From: Trochalopteron elliotii
Taxonomy: Eukaryota > Chordata > Aves > Passeriformes > Leiothrichidae
Direction: 5' to 3'
DNA: 64,000 bases
NCBI GenBank assembly: GCA_024734555.1
Contig: JANPWX010000098.1
Location: 617,668-681,667 of the forward strand
Shown: one piece after another, positions 1 through 12,177 of the stretch
Numbering within the stretch: the stretch's first letter is position 1
How the letters are laid out: the number at the start of each line of letters is the position of its first letter
Notes under the pieces: generated by a model
Databases searched by the model: none
Seen by the model: only the letters and a program-made list of their open reading frames with translations
What the model was told of the DNA's origin: nothing
Made by a program: the position numbers and the translations under genes

Positions 1-3000
1 AGTATAATAAATTTGTGTGCTTACAGACAGATTCATTTACCAGATCCATCATGTAGGCACCTCATGGATTCCAGCCCTACTACCCCAAAGCCACCAACCT
101 CTTGGGCATACAGGGAGATGGCTAGTTGCCTACACATGCTGATATCTTCTCATCTTCTCTGTCACTCAGCTACTGATACTAACCTAACACTAACTAACTC
201 CATAGAGCTATCAAAATATTTTCTGTTAGATGTGTTTTATCTAAAGAGAAGAGTTACTTTGGAAAGAAAAAAACATATTAGAAGCCAACTTTGTGAATCA
301 AACAGAACCATAAATCTTTTTAGGGTAATTTATAAATCACACAAAAATGTGCAAATCTCAGTGTATATTTTTGGAATTTAAAAAAAATATGGTGTAAAAG
401 CAATTATCTTTTGCAGTACCAACCATGCCTAATAGCTCCCAGTTCACTGGGCAGGGATGGAATTCAATATATAATCAGGCTACATATGATTTACCTGATC
501 CATTGGAGGCTATTATTTATATCTATTTCCAAGCCCTAATACCTCTGTAAATACACATCTCTGCATTTTGTCATGCATGTTGGATCAATGTGCAGGATGG
601 GCTGACTCTAAGAAAAATCTCTTTGCTCTGGAAAAGATCCAGAAAGCATCATTAATCCACACCCTACGCTACAGTCACTTGGTGTTCCAATAGGGCAGCA
701 CTAGAGTTACTCTGTCTCACAGAAATAGAAAAAAATAAGGTTGTTACCATGTGGCAAAATTACAAGTCAGGGAGAGGAAGTTCTTTTTAGCAGGCTCTGC
801 TAGCATAGATTCTTCCATATTTCTTTTATTATACCCTCTGTTATTTCTACATACCATAGTAGTATTCACTTCCCTAAATCTTTGTTCTAGATGTCCTAGA
901 ACAAACCATCATAGTAGGACACCAGTCCCATTGAATTCAGAAGAAATATTTACATTGTTTGGTTTAAGATTGCCTGGATTCATTGCTAGCTGGTTAGTAG
1001 CCTCAAATAATTTTGCTGCAAAACAAAGGGCATATTCCATTCCTATTCAAATGTCTAATTTTAGGACTAAAGTGTTTTCAGCACTGTTATGAATTTACAT
1101 CACTCACTGATTTTCGTACATATGTTACAGCCATTCTGGCTTAAATACTGTAATAAGATGAGCCTCATTTTTCTGTTTCTCTTCCCTTGTGTAATGCTTT
1201 CAATCACTCTATTACATAATTTCATATTGTAAAGGCTTAAAAAAACCCATGCACAGCAACACCACCAACAACAGCAATAACAATCCAACCCTGAGGAACT
1301 TCTCCTTAAATGTTGCAAAATTTATCAGCAACAGTCATCTAATCAGGGATATTAGGAACTGGCAAGTCAGCATCCCTCATTGTTTTTAATTGCAATCTTG
1401 CAGCAACATGACTATCTCATTAAAAAAATCTTCCTGACCTCTTGGAATGATTTCATGGGTCTTTAACAGGAGGTCTGGATATATCTGCAGCTTTTGTAAC
1501 CAGAACCAGCCTTGGCTATTTCAGTCCCCTGAAGAATGGGAATGCATCCACCCCCTCCTCTGTATCACTATAATTTACTGTGCTCACCAATCAAAAACCT
1601 CTGAATGAAATTGTGAAAGGGGAGCCACACAGTCTATATGTAGATGGAAAACCTAATAATGTAAATTTGAGTGTATTTCAGGAACAGAACAAGCAAATAA
1701 AAAATTCTCCCTCCAAGTGAAGAGTTTTGTTTTTTTTGGTGTGGTGTTGTCACATCATCATGGACACAGATATTTTTCATGAGACTTCAAGTCACTCCAC
1801 ATCCATCCCTAGGGGAAAACACTTTCTAGAAAGACAAGACATTGCCATTTTCTTGCTTTGCTTCCCCATTATGCTAATAGTAGAAGGCAGCCAAAAGAAG
1901 ACTTTCATGAGGAAGCTCAGCTGTAATTCAGAGAGTGGACACTCCTCCCCAGCCCCAGCCAGGTCCCCTTTGTAGCTGGGCGCCCAGTTATCTCCAGAGG
2001 CTCCTTTGCAGGATACTTCCCTCATGGGCAGCACAAACTTCCTCACTCCAGCAGACTGCCTTGGTAACCAAAGGGGAATTTGCATTTAAGAACAGTTTTC
2101 CATTGATTAGATTTATCAAATGAAGTTCCAAATGAATCAAAGCAGCAACAGCCACATAAGATGTGTGTGAGCTGAGGCACACATTGGCCCTTAGACATGC
2201 TCATGTCCTTGACATTGCTATTGTCTTCGAGTGAAAGGAAGAGGCTAATTGCTGTTTTTACAGGAAAAGGATTAGTGCTACAGTATGGTTAGATAATACT
2301 ATTATTGATCTTCAGAGAAATAGAGAGAACTGAACCGATGATACATTAATGTTACCTAGCTTGGTCTCCTGTACTATGGTCCTCTGCAAAAATATCCCAG
2401 AGCTGGACTCTGTAAAGTGAAGAGAGTATGGCAATGACTGCCACTAGGGAAAAGGGAACTGAAATCCTGATAGATTATAAGCAGAGATATATTAGAGGAC
2501 CAAATAATACAGAAAACCTGTATATATGTACTGGTTTGTACTGGGAGAGAGTAGATTTTCTTCATAGCAGCTCATGTGATTCTGTTCCAGGTCTGTGATC
2601 GAATCAGTGTTGATAATACACCAGGGTTTTAATTGCTGCTGAGCAGGTTTTAAATGGGTACGTATTTTTAGGAGGGGGGCTTGCAAATAAGAATTAAAGT
2701 GCTGGAAATTGGAGTTTTCATCACTTTTGTTACTTAAAAGCATTAGTTTGTCTTCAAGTCATTTTGTATGCTAATAGTAGCTATTTATCAGTGTTGAATA
2801 ATCTCATTACATGATACCATATTAAAAATCAACATAACTGAACATTCTGGATTTTTCACTGTCTTTTTTTTCCTTTTTATATGTACTTAAGTTGCTGTAT
2901 CATGGGTTAATTAAGAAATTTATCTTTTCCTGGAAAAATATTGATAAAAGAGTCAGCAGCAATGAGTGATAAAGGTCATGGTAACACTGAGAATTTTTTC

Positions 3001-4021
3001 ATTCTTGATACAGTCTTTAAGCCAGGGAGGCCAGCAACAAATTTTNAGTGGTGACTGACATAAAATAATATACAGTAGAGGATCAAAGGAAAATAAGCAT
3101 GCAGAATGAACTGAACAGAATCTATTCGTATTTCTCCCCAAACAATTCCTAATACCAGCTGCCTGTCTGGCAGGCTTATGTGCCTGTATATGGAAAATCA
3201 AACTAAGTAGGTGTAAGAAACCACACAACAGATTTTAAAGTTTATCGCCATAATGATCTTTCTCTGTCGTAGCTTAGCTATATCTTTACCCTATTTTATT
3301 GGCAATTGTGTAGAGGATATGCTTTCTGTTCACAATGCAAAAGAATGAAATCCAAGCAATCAGTGAAGGTCCAAGCCAAAAGATTTCCACAAAATTCAGC
3401 TTGTCCACTGCTTGGCTAGAAAATCAGTGTTTGTGAGATATAGCAAGAAAAAAATTTGAAGCATAAGTGAAAGGTCCAAATTATCTGGAGATAGAAGTTC
3501 AAATCTGTCATTCACTGATTTTTCATTCCAGCTGTTTCCTTGAGTCTGCGTTTCCTTTTTGGGCATAACCCAAAGCCTGGCATACCTAGGCTGAGAAGGG
3601 CAGTGACGGCAGGTGAGTGCTATGCTGGGCACTGCCCCCCAGAGCTGGGGAGCTGATTTGATGATGGTTGTGAAAAAGGCTTGGGAGAAGACTGGGACGC
3701 TGGTGGGCTTCAAGTTCCAAAATATTCTGCTAAATGCTATAGATTTATTCTAGGAAAGAGAACTATGGATTCAGGGGAAAACTAGCCATGGCCGTCTGAT
3801 CATAACAGTTTGGTGCAGGTCTTCTTAAAGTTTGACAAAGCAGGCTTATGGTTTGGGATGACAGTCTTTATCTGGACATTCTCAATATCTCAGATGTCAG
3901 GTTTCTCCCTGAGATCCGTATTTCTGACTGCTCCCTGTACTCTGGGGTAGCAACTGCCCCCTGTCATTGTACACAATGAAGTTATGAAGAAACTACTTTT
4001 CCTCTGAATGCTGTATGGTTG
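1..4021. other. AT-rich non-coding DNA, no gene recognised
   Basis: I see no recognisable gene, RNA or named repeat here. Open frames of up to about 120 codons occur but have ordinary AT-rich random composition, no convincing splice sites around them and no family resemblance. A single undetermined base lies at 3046. Confidence 0.6.
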
Positions 4022-4350
4022 TGTCATGGTTTAACACCAGTCAGCAATTAAGTCAAATAAGGTAGGTGGGGATCTGGGTTAAATGAGTGGCCAGGTTGCA
4101 GGAGACTGGGACAAAGGGCACCAGGCTCTATCTCAATCCCCACCTGCTTGAGGATTCTGGGAGTGATGGTATATGGTATGGAATATCCCAATGGAATATC
4201 CCTTGGGTCACTAGGGATCAGCTGTGCTGGGTGTGCTGGATGTGACCCCTCCAAACAGATTCTTAATGACATGGGACATAGGCCTGACAGAAAAAATAAT
4301 AACCAGCATTTAGAGAACTTGAAATAATAACCAGGTATTTCAGACAAACA
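4022..4350 (-). mobile_element. Avian ERV LTR fragment, minus orientation
   Basis: The left edge reads TGTCATGGTTTAACACCAG, which is the reverse complement of the 3' end of a common avian LTR family. The segment around 4194-4223 is, on the reverse strand, closely similar to 14542-14572 of the plus-strand LTR listed below; both share ACAGCTGA and TGACCCAAGGGAT. This copy is diverged and internally shortened compared with the other. No internal retroviral genes flank it, so it is a solo or fragmentary LTR. Assignment to a particular ERV class is from memory of avian repeats and not proven here. Confidence 0.7.
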
Positions 4351-4629
4351 CAGAGACCGAAAATGTTACAAAAAAAATCAGGACAGCGGCTGGACCAATG
4401 CGGGTGTACTCATATCAGGAAAAGACAAAGCTTGTTTTTTGGTTTTTTTACACACAATCATGGGAGACATATTTATTGTACTTTCCTGTGGCTTATACTT
4501 CCTGCAAACTTAAACCAGGATCATGTACATTTCAATAGTCATTGCATTCATTAAGGACCAGTTGTCAAGTAAAACTGTAGCAGCCCTGGGTATGTAATTG
4601 AGACAGGATCCAGGCAGTTGTTGTGCAAG
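4351..4629. other. Unannotated spacer
   Basis: AT-rich sequence between the LTR and the tandem duplication. Nothing recognisable was found in it. Confidence 0.5.
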
Positions 4630-4966
4630 TTACAATGAAGAGCCTTTATCAGGACTGAAATGAGGGGATTGTTTTGTTACTCGTGTCAGCTTGTGCCTTC
4701 CTATAATATATATATAGGAACTATATATATATATATATATATATATAGTTATAATTCCTTGGTTAAACCCTGAGTTTAAGTCAAAATACATGAAGAGGCT
4801 CTTACAATGAAGAGCCTTTATCAGGACTGAAATGAGGGGATTGTTTTGTTACTCGTGTCAGCTTGTGCCTTCCTATAATATATGTATAGGAACTATATAT
4901 ATATATATATATATAGTTATAATTCCTTGGTTAAACCCTGAGTCTAAGTAAAAATACATAAATCAA
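4630..4966. repeat. Tandem duplication, 172-bp unit, two copies, each with a TA microsatellite
   Basis: A block beginning TTACAATGAAGAGCC at 4630 is repeated from 4802, giving a period of 172 bases. Both copies contain an AGCTTGTGCCTTCCTATAAT segment, then a TA dinucleotide run and then AATTCCTTGGTTAAACCC. Differences between copies are few, mainly TA-run length and single substitutions near the right edge, so the duplication is fairly recent. No coding content is seen. Confidence 0.9.
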
Positions 4967-5820
4967 TGAAGAAATACTTTTTGATTGTTTTAGAAGATAA
5001 ATTATCTCCTTGCTTACTTAACTGCTTCAGAGAAAAAATGTTTCTTATTTATTATCTTTTTCATTTCATGTCGAGAAACAAGGTGTGTGAAAGTGACTTG
5101 ACTCAAAAATCCTGATAGTTTGGAGGAGTAACTATAATACTTTTCTCTTATTCCGGCCTCTCCAGCACTCTTAGCAAAAGCAGTGGAAAATGTGACTTTA
5201 TTAGGAAAGAAAGAGAGATCAATATTTCAAATTATTTATTTACATCATTAACTATCTTGAAGTAAATCAAGCTGTAGTTCCAAAAAGCTTCATATTTCTT
5301 ACAGACAGCTGATCAGATACTTGCAGTGAAAGCCATTAGCAAATCCCATGTGCGGTATTCACCATTTGCGCCGTGCACTTACAGCTCTCTCCTAAGCAAG
5401 TGGTGGAAGGGTAAATAATTTGCCTTACGGAGCAATCTGAGACTGTTTTTCATTAAATGGAGAACTACATGAGCTGCTTACAGAAGGGAAACAAATTGCA
5501 ACTGGAGTTAAATCTCCAGGGAGAAAATAATTGCTCCAGCAACATTTTGAAAACTTTCCTGAAATATGAATGTGAAAACCTCAGTGCCCCCAATTTCAGT
5601 TGCCCTATGGATTGTTCATTGTGTTCACCACAGCCTGGATTTTGTAGAGTTATGTACAAGTGTGGCACAGTGTTCGGACCATAAAATCCCACTAAAGGCT
5701 CTGCTGCCACCAATCTAAGCTCTCAGCTGAGCTACAGCTGTAAAGTTCCTTGTGGCAGAATTAGTGCCATATGCGGCACTCTGAAAGCCTAAGTGGGTGA
5801 GGTGTCCAAGGTCACCAGTA
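4967..5820. other. Unannotated non-coding DNA
   Basis: AT-rich sequence with no gene, RNA or repeat that I recognise. A 75-codon open frame on each strand near 5.46-5.71 kb is not supported by splice sites or any family likeness. Confidence 0.5.
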
Positions 5821-5985
5821 GGAAGTGGTGAAAGCCTGTGGGCCTGCTAGGGGACTTCCTGGGGCTATGGAAGAATGTCCCCTAGACCCCAACCTCTCCT
5901 ATGGACCCCCTGTTTAACTGATGTGCTGTCAGTCAACCCCAGTGCCACACCCCCCTGTTGGCCCATTGGCTGTTGCACCCCTAGG

Positions 5986-6001
5986 TGACCATATATGGTC
6001 A
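5986..6001. promoter_or_regulatory. Perfect 16-bp palindrome containing a CArG box
   Basis: The sequence TGACCATATATGGTCA is a perfect palindrome whose core CCATATATGG (5989-5998) matches the consensus CC(A/T)6GG for serum response factor. It lies in the U3 part of the LTR, upstream of three of the ATTGG boxes and the TATA box. Binding is an inference. Confidence 0.5.
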
Positions 6002-6154
6002 GATTTCTGGAAGAGTCTTTGGTCCTTGGAACTCTTTTGGTTTGTGTCCCTGTCTGTTTACCTTTGTGCTTTCCTATTGGTCATTGTGTTCCCTTCTCCC
6101 ACCCACACCTCTTTGTGATTGGTTGTTACCATTGGCTCCACCCCCTTCTTCCCA

Positions 6155-6163
6155 CATATAAGC
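6155..6163 (+). promoter_or_regulatory. LTR TATA box
   Basis: CATATAAGC lies about 20 bases after the last ATTGG box of the LTR, the spacing expected of a retroviral core promoter. Confidence 0.55.
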
Positions 6164-7912
6164 CTAGGCCCTCTAATTGTCAGGGTCTTTGTCCCTGGGC
6201 CCTTCTGGTATGTGGGTGGAATAAGCTACCACTGGGAATCCACATAAAGGCCCTTCCTGTCTCCGCTGTGATAGTTAATCAGCTGCAGTGTGTGAGGATA
6301 GTGTTTGTTGTGTGCCTGGTGGAGTGCTCTCCTCGTGGGAGTGCTTCAGGAAGGTTGCAGCAATCCACCAACCACCCACACTGCAACAGGAAATAATGGG
6401 AAGAAAGGCTACATCTCTCTTGAAGAGAGATAAAGCACAGAGACCCATTTGGATCACTTAGAGAGGAGAGTATTCAATATATAAGAAACACCCTGGAAGA
6501 AAGCACAAAGAGGTTTGCAAAGTGGAGAGGAAGAGACTGAAGGACAGTGTCACTGGCAGAGCAGCACTGATTTTTTTTCTGTATAGAAATACAGAAGTTG
6601 ATTTCTGTGTGGAGCAATCCATGAAACATTAATGAAGAAAATATCACTGTTACTGCCCAAGTCATACAAGAAAACCTTCAAATATGAGGTGTATTTTCAG
6701 CTCTGCGTGCCTGCTGGCTTTGGGACACAGAAGTAAAGACTGTGAGCTCAGTTACCTTCCTTATAGGGCCTGTGCCACTCACACTGGGTCCTGGCCATCT
6801 GTTCTCAGAAGGGACGTCAAGCAGAGATGGCATTGAAAAACCACCTGATGAGGCAAAATTATTAGGTGCAGAAAATAAAGCAGTATCCTTGTGTATAACC
6901 ACCTAAGCATCCAGCCCTATATATAAATTACCAAGTTCTCCCTGGAGAAATTAAGAGTGAGGTCAACCTAATTGTTTAGTGCTTGGTCAAGGGTCATATT
7001 TAAAGTTATGCTGACCTGACTTGATTCAAATAATCTAATATGATCTAATATGACCAGAAAAATTATGCAAAAAAAAATTTAAGAGATTATAAACAATATT
7101 GTAATGGATAAACCAAGAGCCAGGATGCATTCTGCTAATGCTGAAAGACATGTATATAGATACATAAAATGTTATATTGATGGAATGCATCCATTTGCTG
7201 AAAGTTGTTACAAATTATCTTTGTGTACAGATTGAATATTGACATTTTAATCTCTTGTGACATTTCTGTACATCAACTCTTCATGTTTTTAGCTTTGTGT
7301 CTGCAACTCAAATGGAGAGGGAAAGTTCACAGTGTAGTAGAAGTTGAAGGCAAAGTGTCTCTATTCCTAGAGTTCATTCACAGGAATGCCTCCTCTAAAA
7401 ATAAATTCCCTGGAAAGAAAAGAGAAGGGGAGAGCCGGTAAGCAACAATTGTTTCATTTATCAATTCAAAATGAATAGTGACATTTATGCAGCATATAAG
7501 CATAAATATCTCAAGGTTTATTATGTTTCCCACATCAAAATAAGTTATGAAGCATATTTGCTATGATCATGGGCTTTTCTGGGGTCTTGTCCTTTACTTG
7601 GATTAACCATTTCCTGTACCAGTGGAAGCAGCTAGAAGAATGAGTACAAGAAAGAATGAGAACATATGAAAGATTGGAAATCTTAAGAGAAAGGAAATAC
7701 AGGAGGTGAAACTCAAAATGCAGCTGATTTTATAATAAACTGATTTTAGAAAAAAAAAATCTGAAGAATTTAAAAGAAACTAAGTGGAAGAAAGTTGACG
7801 TGAAAATCTTGCTGAGCTGATACCAAGCTCTAAATCGAAACTAATTTTTAGATTCATTTGCAGTGCTTTTTTTTTTTCTACCTTAATCACATTTAGTTGC
7901 TTTAGTTGCTTA

Positions 7913-7941
7913 GTTGCTTTCCTGCTCAGCAGGAAAGCAAC
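7913..7941. repeat. Perfect hairpin, 14-base arms, 1-base spacer
   Basis: GTTGCTTTCCTGCT is followed by one base and then its exact reverse complement AGCAGGAAAGCAAC. Upstream, TTAGTTGCTT is iterated two to three times, so the left arm is the last unit of a short tandem repeat. Confidence 0.85.
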
Positions 7942-8845
7942 AGAACAACTGCCCTCTTTATATTATTTGCTCCCCTCTACATTTACTTTATAGCATATCT
8001 TTCTAGGATGTCTCCTCTTACTCATTCTCTCTCTAAATGAGACAATATTTCAATTTCCTTCCATAGAGTAGCCTTTTTGATAACACTTCTTTTCTGTTTG
8101 TGAACCTTTTATTGCTGTCACATCATTTTCTAAGATAGAATGATAAGAAGTGAGACAAATATTCTGAAGAAGAATCTATAATTGATCTTTGTAATGACAG
8201 TATCAGTTTCTTTGTGCTGTGTTCTTGCATATTTTTCACATCTTGTTCTTGCAAGTGATGTTTTGGACTTGAACAATTATTAGAGCAGAAGACATGAGCA
8301 GTTCAAATTTCCTTTCAATTGTACAACAGCCTGATTTTTTCAATAGTTCAACTGACTGTCAGCTGTATACCATTTCTCCAAGCATTCTGACCTCTGTGAA
8401 GATGTTCAGAGCTTTCCCTATTTATTTACAGCTCAAATGTTTGCTCCTCAAATATCCAAGCTGAAGCAGTCCATCCTGCATCACAAGATGCATGCACATC
8501 TCCTTTCTCCTCTCAGCTCCCATACAGTGAGTCGCATTTCATAACTTTCCAAAATTATTTTTTTAAAAAACCCAAAAACTCAGAACAAAAGCAAGGATGT
8601 GGGATTTCAGGTTCACTTTCCATTATAACTCTCTGAGGGGATGCAAATACATCAGCTCGAATTCTTTTTATTAACTTCTTTCACGAGCTGTGAGCAGGAG
8701 AGAGAACTTGCCATCAAATGTTCTGCAAGATCCAAAATATTATTTATACCTGATAATAAAAGACAATTTTTGAAAACAGTACTCCCAAATTAGTCCCCTT
8801 CTTCCCCTTAATCTGGAAACCCTTACCTGGAGACTGACAGTAGCT

Positions 8846-9250
8846 TTGCCAAGGGAAAACTTATGTGCCTGTCTTGTGCACATCTACCTACCAGCAAGCC
8901 ACCTACGGCTTTCCCTGGCACCTAACGAAGCCCTCTCTCGAGGTGTCAGCACTGGTGTAATGAGATGCTGCTCCTCTCTTTCCCCCTCTAACTTTCCTTC
9001 TCATTCCTGCAGTCTTTCCTCCTCAGCAGCCCTCGGCTCCTTGTCCCCAGCTCTCGCTTCTCACTGCCCGTCTCCTGCCTTCTCCATCAGCAAGCTGCAC
9101 CCCCTCCTGTCCCCTTCACCATGGGGATAAAAGTGTCTGGGGACGGGGAGCGCCCCTCCAGCCTGTCCCCTCCATCACTCCTGCTGACCTTTGTCCAGAC
9201 ATATCCTGATCTTCGCATAGCCCTCCTGCAGCTGTCACCCCAAGAGCTTA
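8846..9250. other. Pyrimidine-rich, GC-raised patch
   Basis: The plus strand is strikingly rich in C and T between about 8.94 and 9.13 kb, then has a short purine-rich piece with GGGGATAAAAGTG at about 9123. I cannot assign it to a gene or repeat family. It is open in one frame for 94 codons, but the composition (Ser, Leu, Pro) simply mirrors the CT bias. Confidence 0.35.
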
Positions 9251-12119
9251 GCCTTTTTGTTTGTATAACCACTTCAGACTTTTGTTCCCCCAAGACTTAC
9301 TCATTCAGAAAGTGCACAGCTAACACAACTGGCAATGCTTTACTGCAGCCTTTTGCAATTGATTGCATCCACCACCTTTTCAGTAGTTTCGCAGTATAAC
9401 ACTTGCAGTTCTTTCTCCAGGTAGGATTTCTAAAATTCCCTTAGAAGAAATAAGGGCAAATTTATGCTGCTTGTTGCTTACAAGTCTATAATTTTCTGTT
9501 TATATTTAAGGGTTATTGTGTTGTCATTTTCCTTGCAGAGTGGAATTTCATAAATACATAAATATATTTAATATGTTTTTTGTAAAGTGTTGCCTACGTT
9601 TACTCACATGCTGGTGTACCTCTCAATTAAATGACTCATACAGATCAATGACTCAAAGGCATTTTATATGCAGATGCATTCTGTGTTTATCCTGCAGACC
9701 ACCCACTGCCAGCAAATACAATTATAATTTCATAATTGAAAGAAAGCTGGAGAGAAGCAGGGTGTGTCTGCCTTGCTTGCTATGCATGTATGTGTATGTA
9801 TAAAATGCATGTATGCATACCTACTGAGGGTGAAAAGCAAAGGAAGTGAAGTGAATTAAAATTACCTGGGAAATGTAATTGCAACACATTCAAAAAGTAG
9901 CATATATGCACCAAGCATAATGGCTGTGGAGGTCTCCATTAAGTGCAAAGCTAATGTTACTCCAAACCTCCTGTGCTGGTTTTCCTGGCTTTGGTAGAAC
10001 ATTTAAAGCACAGCGCTCAGGGAATGGGATGGGGGAAGGGCAGTGCCAGGGTTCTGCCTCACCCACAAGCACACTTTTCTGTCACTTCATATCTTTTACA
10101 CAGTTAAGATTAATTAAGGAAATAGTTGCGGAGGAATAATTAATAGCATTAAATTCTGCAATTCTGAATGTGTTTTTCCAGGCTTTCAAAAGTAAGGCAG
10201 TATAGGGGCAGCAAAATAATATAATTAGAAAAAATAATTTTGAAAGAAGACACCTTGTTGGGATGCAATTTGTAGAAACAGTCAAAATTACTAAGTGTTT
10301 GCAGTGCTAGTAGGTGTTTATTTCCATATAGAAATGGCTGTGATCTTTTCATCAAAACATCTTTTGAAATAATCATGCTGATTTTGTCTAAATCAAAGTT
10401 TAATTTTCTTGAAAAAAAAATAAATGTGGCATAAATTTTCTGTCCTTTTTGAAAGATAATAATAACTTAGTAGTAAAATGCTCTTTTTTCCTGGTACCTC
10501 AATTTCTCCTAAATATAAAAGTAATTTGTGTTTGCATTGCCATTAAAACTGAACATTGAATTATACATGAGAAGAAAAATTATGTGCTTGCTCCAAAAAA
10601 ATAAGAGAAATACTTCAGTAGGTAGCAGCTCTCTTTAGACACATGAATGAAATTGAGGTAGAACATTCCAGCTGCATTAACAAGAACTAGAATTATACTA
10701 GTGACTGCAGTTTCTGACCATGAAAGACAATTAAATAAGAGACAAGCCTTAGAAGTTTGAAAACAATTTTGAATTTTTCTAAACAACTCAGAATCTAAAT
10801 GTTGAGTTTCATATCAAAAGAATGGAAACATATTTGAAAGAGAGTGGAAATGAAAACAGTAATTCTTAATTTGACTATTTATTTTATGTACATACTTGTA
10901 GACAGACATTGCAGCATGAAGACAAATGTATTGCATGAAGTAGGTTATTATAATTCTCATGTCAGCAGAAAAGACTTTTCCAGGCTTCATAGCAAAGCTA
11001 TCACAGGGAAGAGGAATGGATCCTTTGGAGCTGGGAAACAGAAAACGGTTTGGACAACCAAGACCTTCAGTGCCTAGGAAGATCAGAGGGAAGCCCCATG
11101 GCTCCTTCCTTCCTTGGAGAAATCATGGGTGCGTCTGTGAACTCCCAGGCAGCCAGCAAAGCACCAGGGGACCAAGAAGAGCATAATGCAGCAGCTTCAT
11201 GTGTGAGATTGTGACAACTCTGAAAATGTAAAATTCCAGGTGTGTTCATGCAAGTGTGGTGTATATATCTCTGTCCTTCTCTTTTATAGACAATAATTTT
11301 TCCGTGACTTTTAAAAAATAGTGAGCTAGAAAAATTTCAGTCTGCTCATTGGTACTTATGACAAATAAGTTTTGGTGTAGCTGATTATATGTGTATTTCA
11401 GGCCATATATTAAAAGTGCTAGGTATAGACAGCAATTTTTTTAATGCATATGTTCTTCAGTTATCTCACCACATAAATCCACTGTCAGGGGCTGGTCTCT
11501 CTCACAGTCCCATGTGGTTTCTAGAGGAAGAAATTTAGCAAGGCAATGTTGTTTGATGTTATTCTCCTATAAGCTTTAGGTAATTAGTTGTTAGATTTTC
11601 AGTTCATGTAATTTGGATAACTATTTTCCCATTTTTCCAGCCAACCATTTTAAATTTAGAGATATGCACTGGACTCATGTGATGGTGTTTCTGAGAGGGG
11701 ACACCACGATTTGCACATACCCATACCAATGGACAACTTTCATTTGGAGTCTGGATCTGGAGATTTTGTTTTCCTCTCATGGACCTTTCCATGTTCATCC
11801 AGTTGTCTATTTAAATAAGATGCTGAGGCTAAAAAATAACCCGAGCACTTCTTTTCCTACCAAAAAATCCCCTAACAAAACAGCTGATGGAGTGCACAAA
11901 ACAAATTTTACATGATGGGATTTCGTGGTCACTTTTCATTTATTTTCAGTATTTGAAAATGCAGTGCAGATACCATGACCATGGTTTTAGAACAAAGTAT
12001 CTGCTTTATTTAAAAGGATGAAAAGATGATATATGCTCTAATATGAATGAAAACTACTGTCTTATTTTCATGAAAGTTAGAATAACTACCAAGATTGAGA
12101 TTTTGGACATATAAAGCTG

Positions 12120-12177
12120 TTTTAGAAGAAATTTTCCAAATTACTACATTTTAGAAGAAATCTTCCAAACTAGTTAA
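12120..12177. repeat. Imperfect tandem repeat, about 30-bp unit, two copies
   Basis: TTTAGAAGAAATTTTCCAAA is followed about 31 bases later by TTTAGAAGAAATCTTCCAAA. This is a small local duplication. Confidence 0.75.

Larger units (their letters stand above)
5826..6388 (+). mobile_element. CCAAT-rich solo LTR of an avian endogenous retrovirus
   Basis: This GC-richer block has the architecture of a retroviral U3-R-U5. It carries four ATTGG (inverted CCAAT) boxes near 5965, 6076, 6118 and 6131, then a CATATAAGC TATA box at about 6155-6163, then AATAAG and CATAAA candidate polyadenylation signals near 6221 and 6243. The proposed edges are TGGTG at 5826 and GCAACA at 6388. They are bordered by GGAAG (5821-5825) and GGAAA (6389-6393), a possible decayed 5-bp target-site duplication. 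No gag, pol or env flanks it, so it is probably a solo LTR. The class and exact edges are uncertain. Confidence 0.65.

Noticed and set aside
13..381. 122-codon plus-strand frame at the window start
   Set aside because: Random AT-rich composition, no recognisable motif, no supporting signals.
8846..9399. Overlapping plus-strand frames of 94 and 92 codons
   Set aside because: Ser/Leu/Pro-rich translation of a pyrimidine-rich patch, with no domain.
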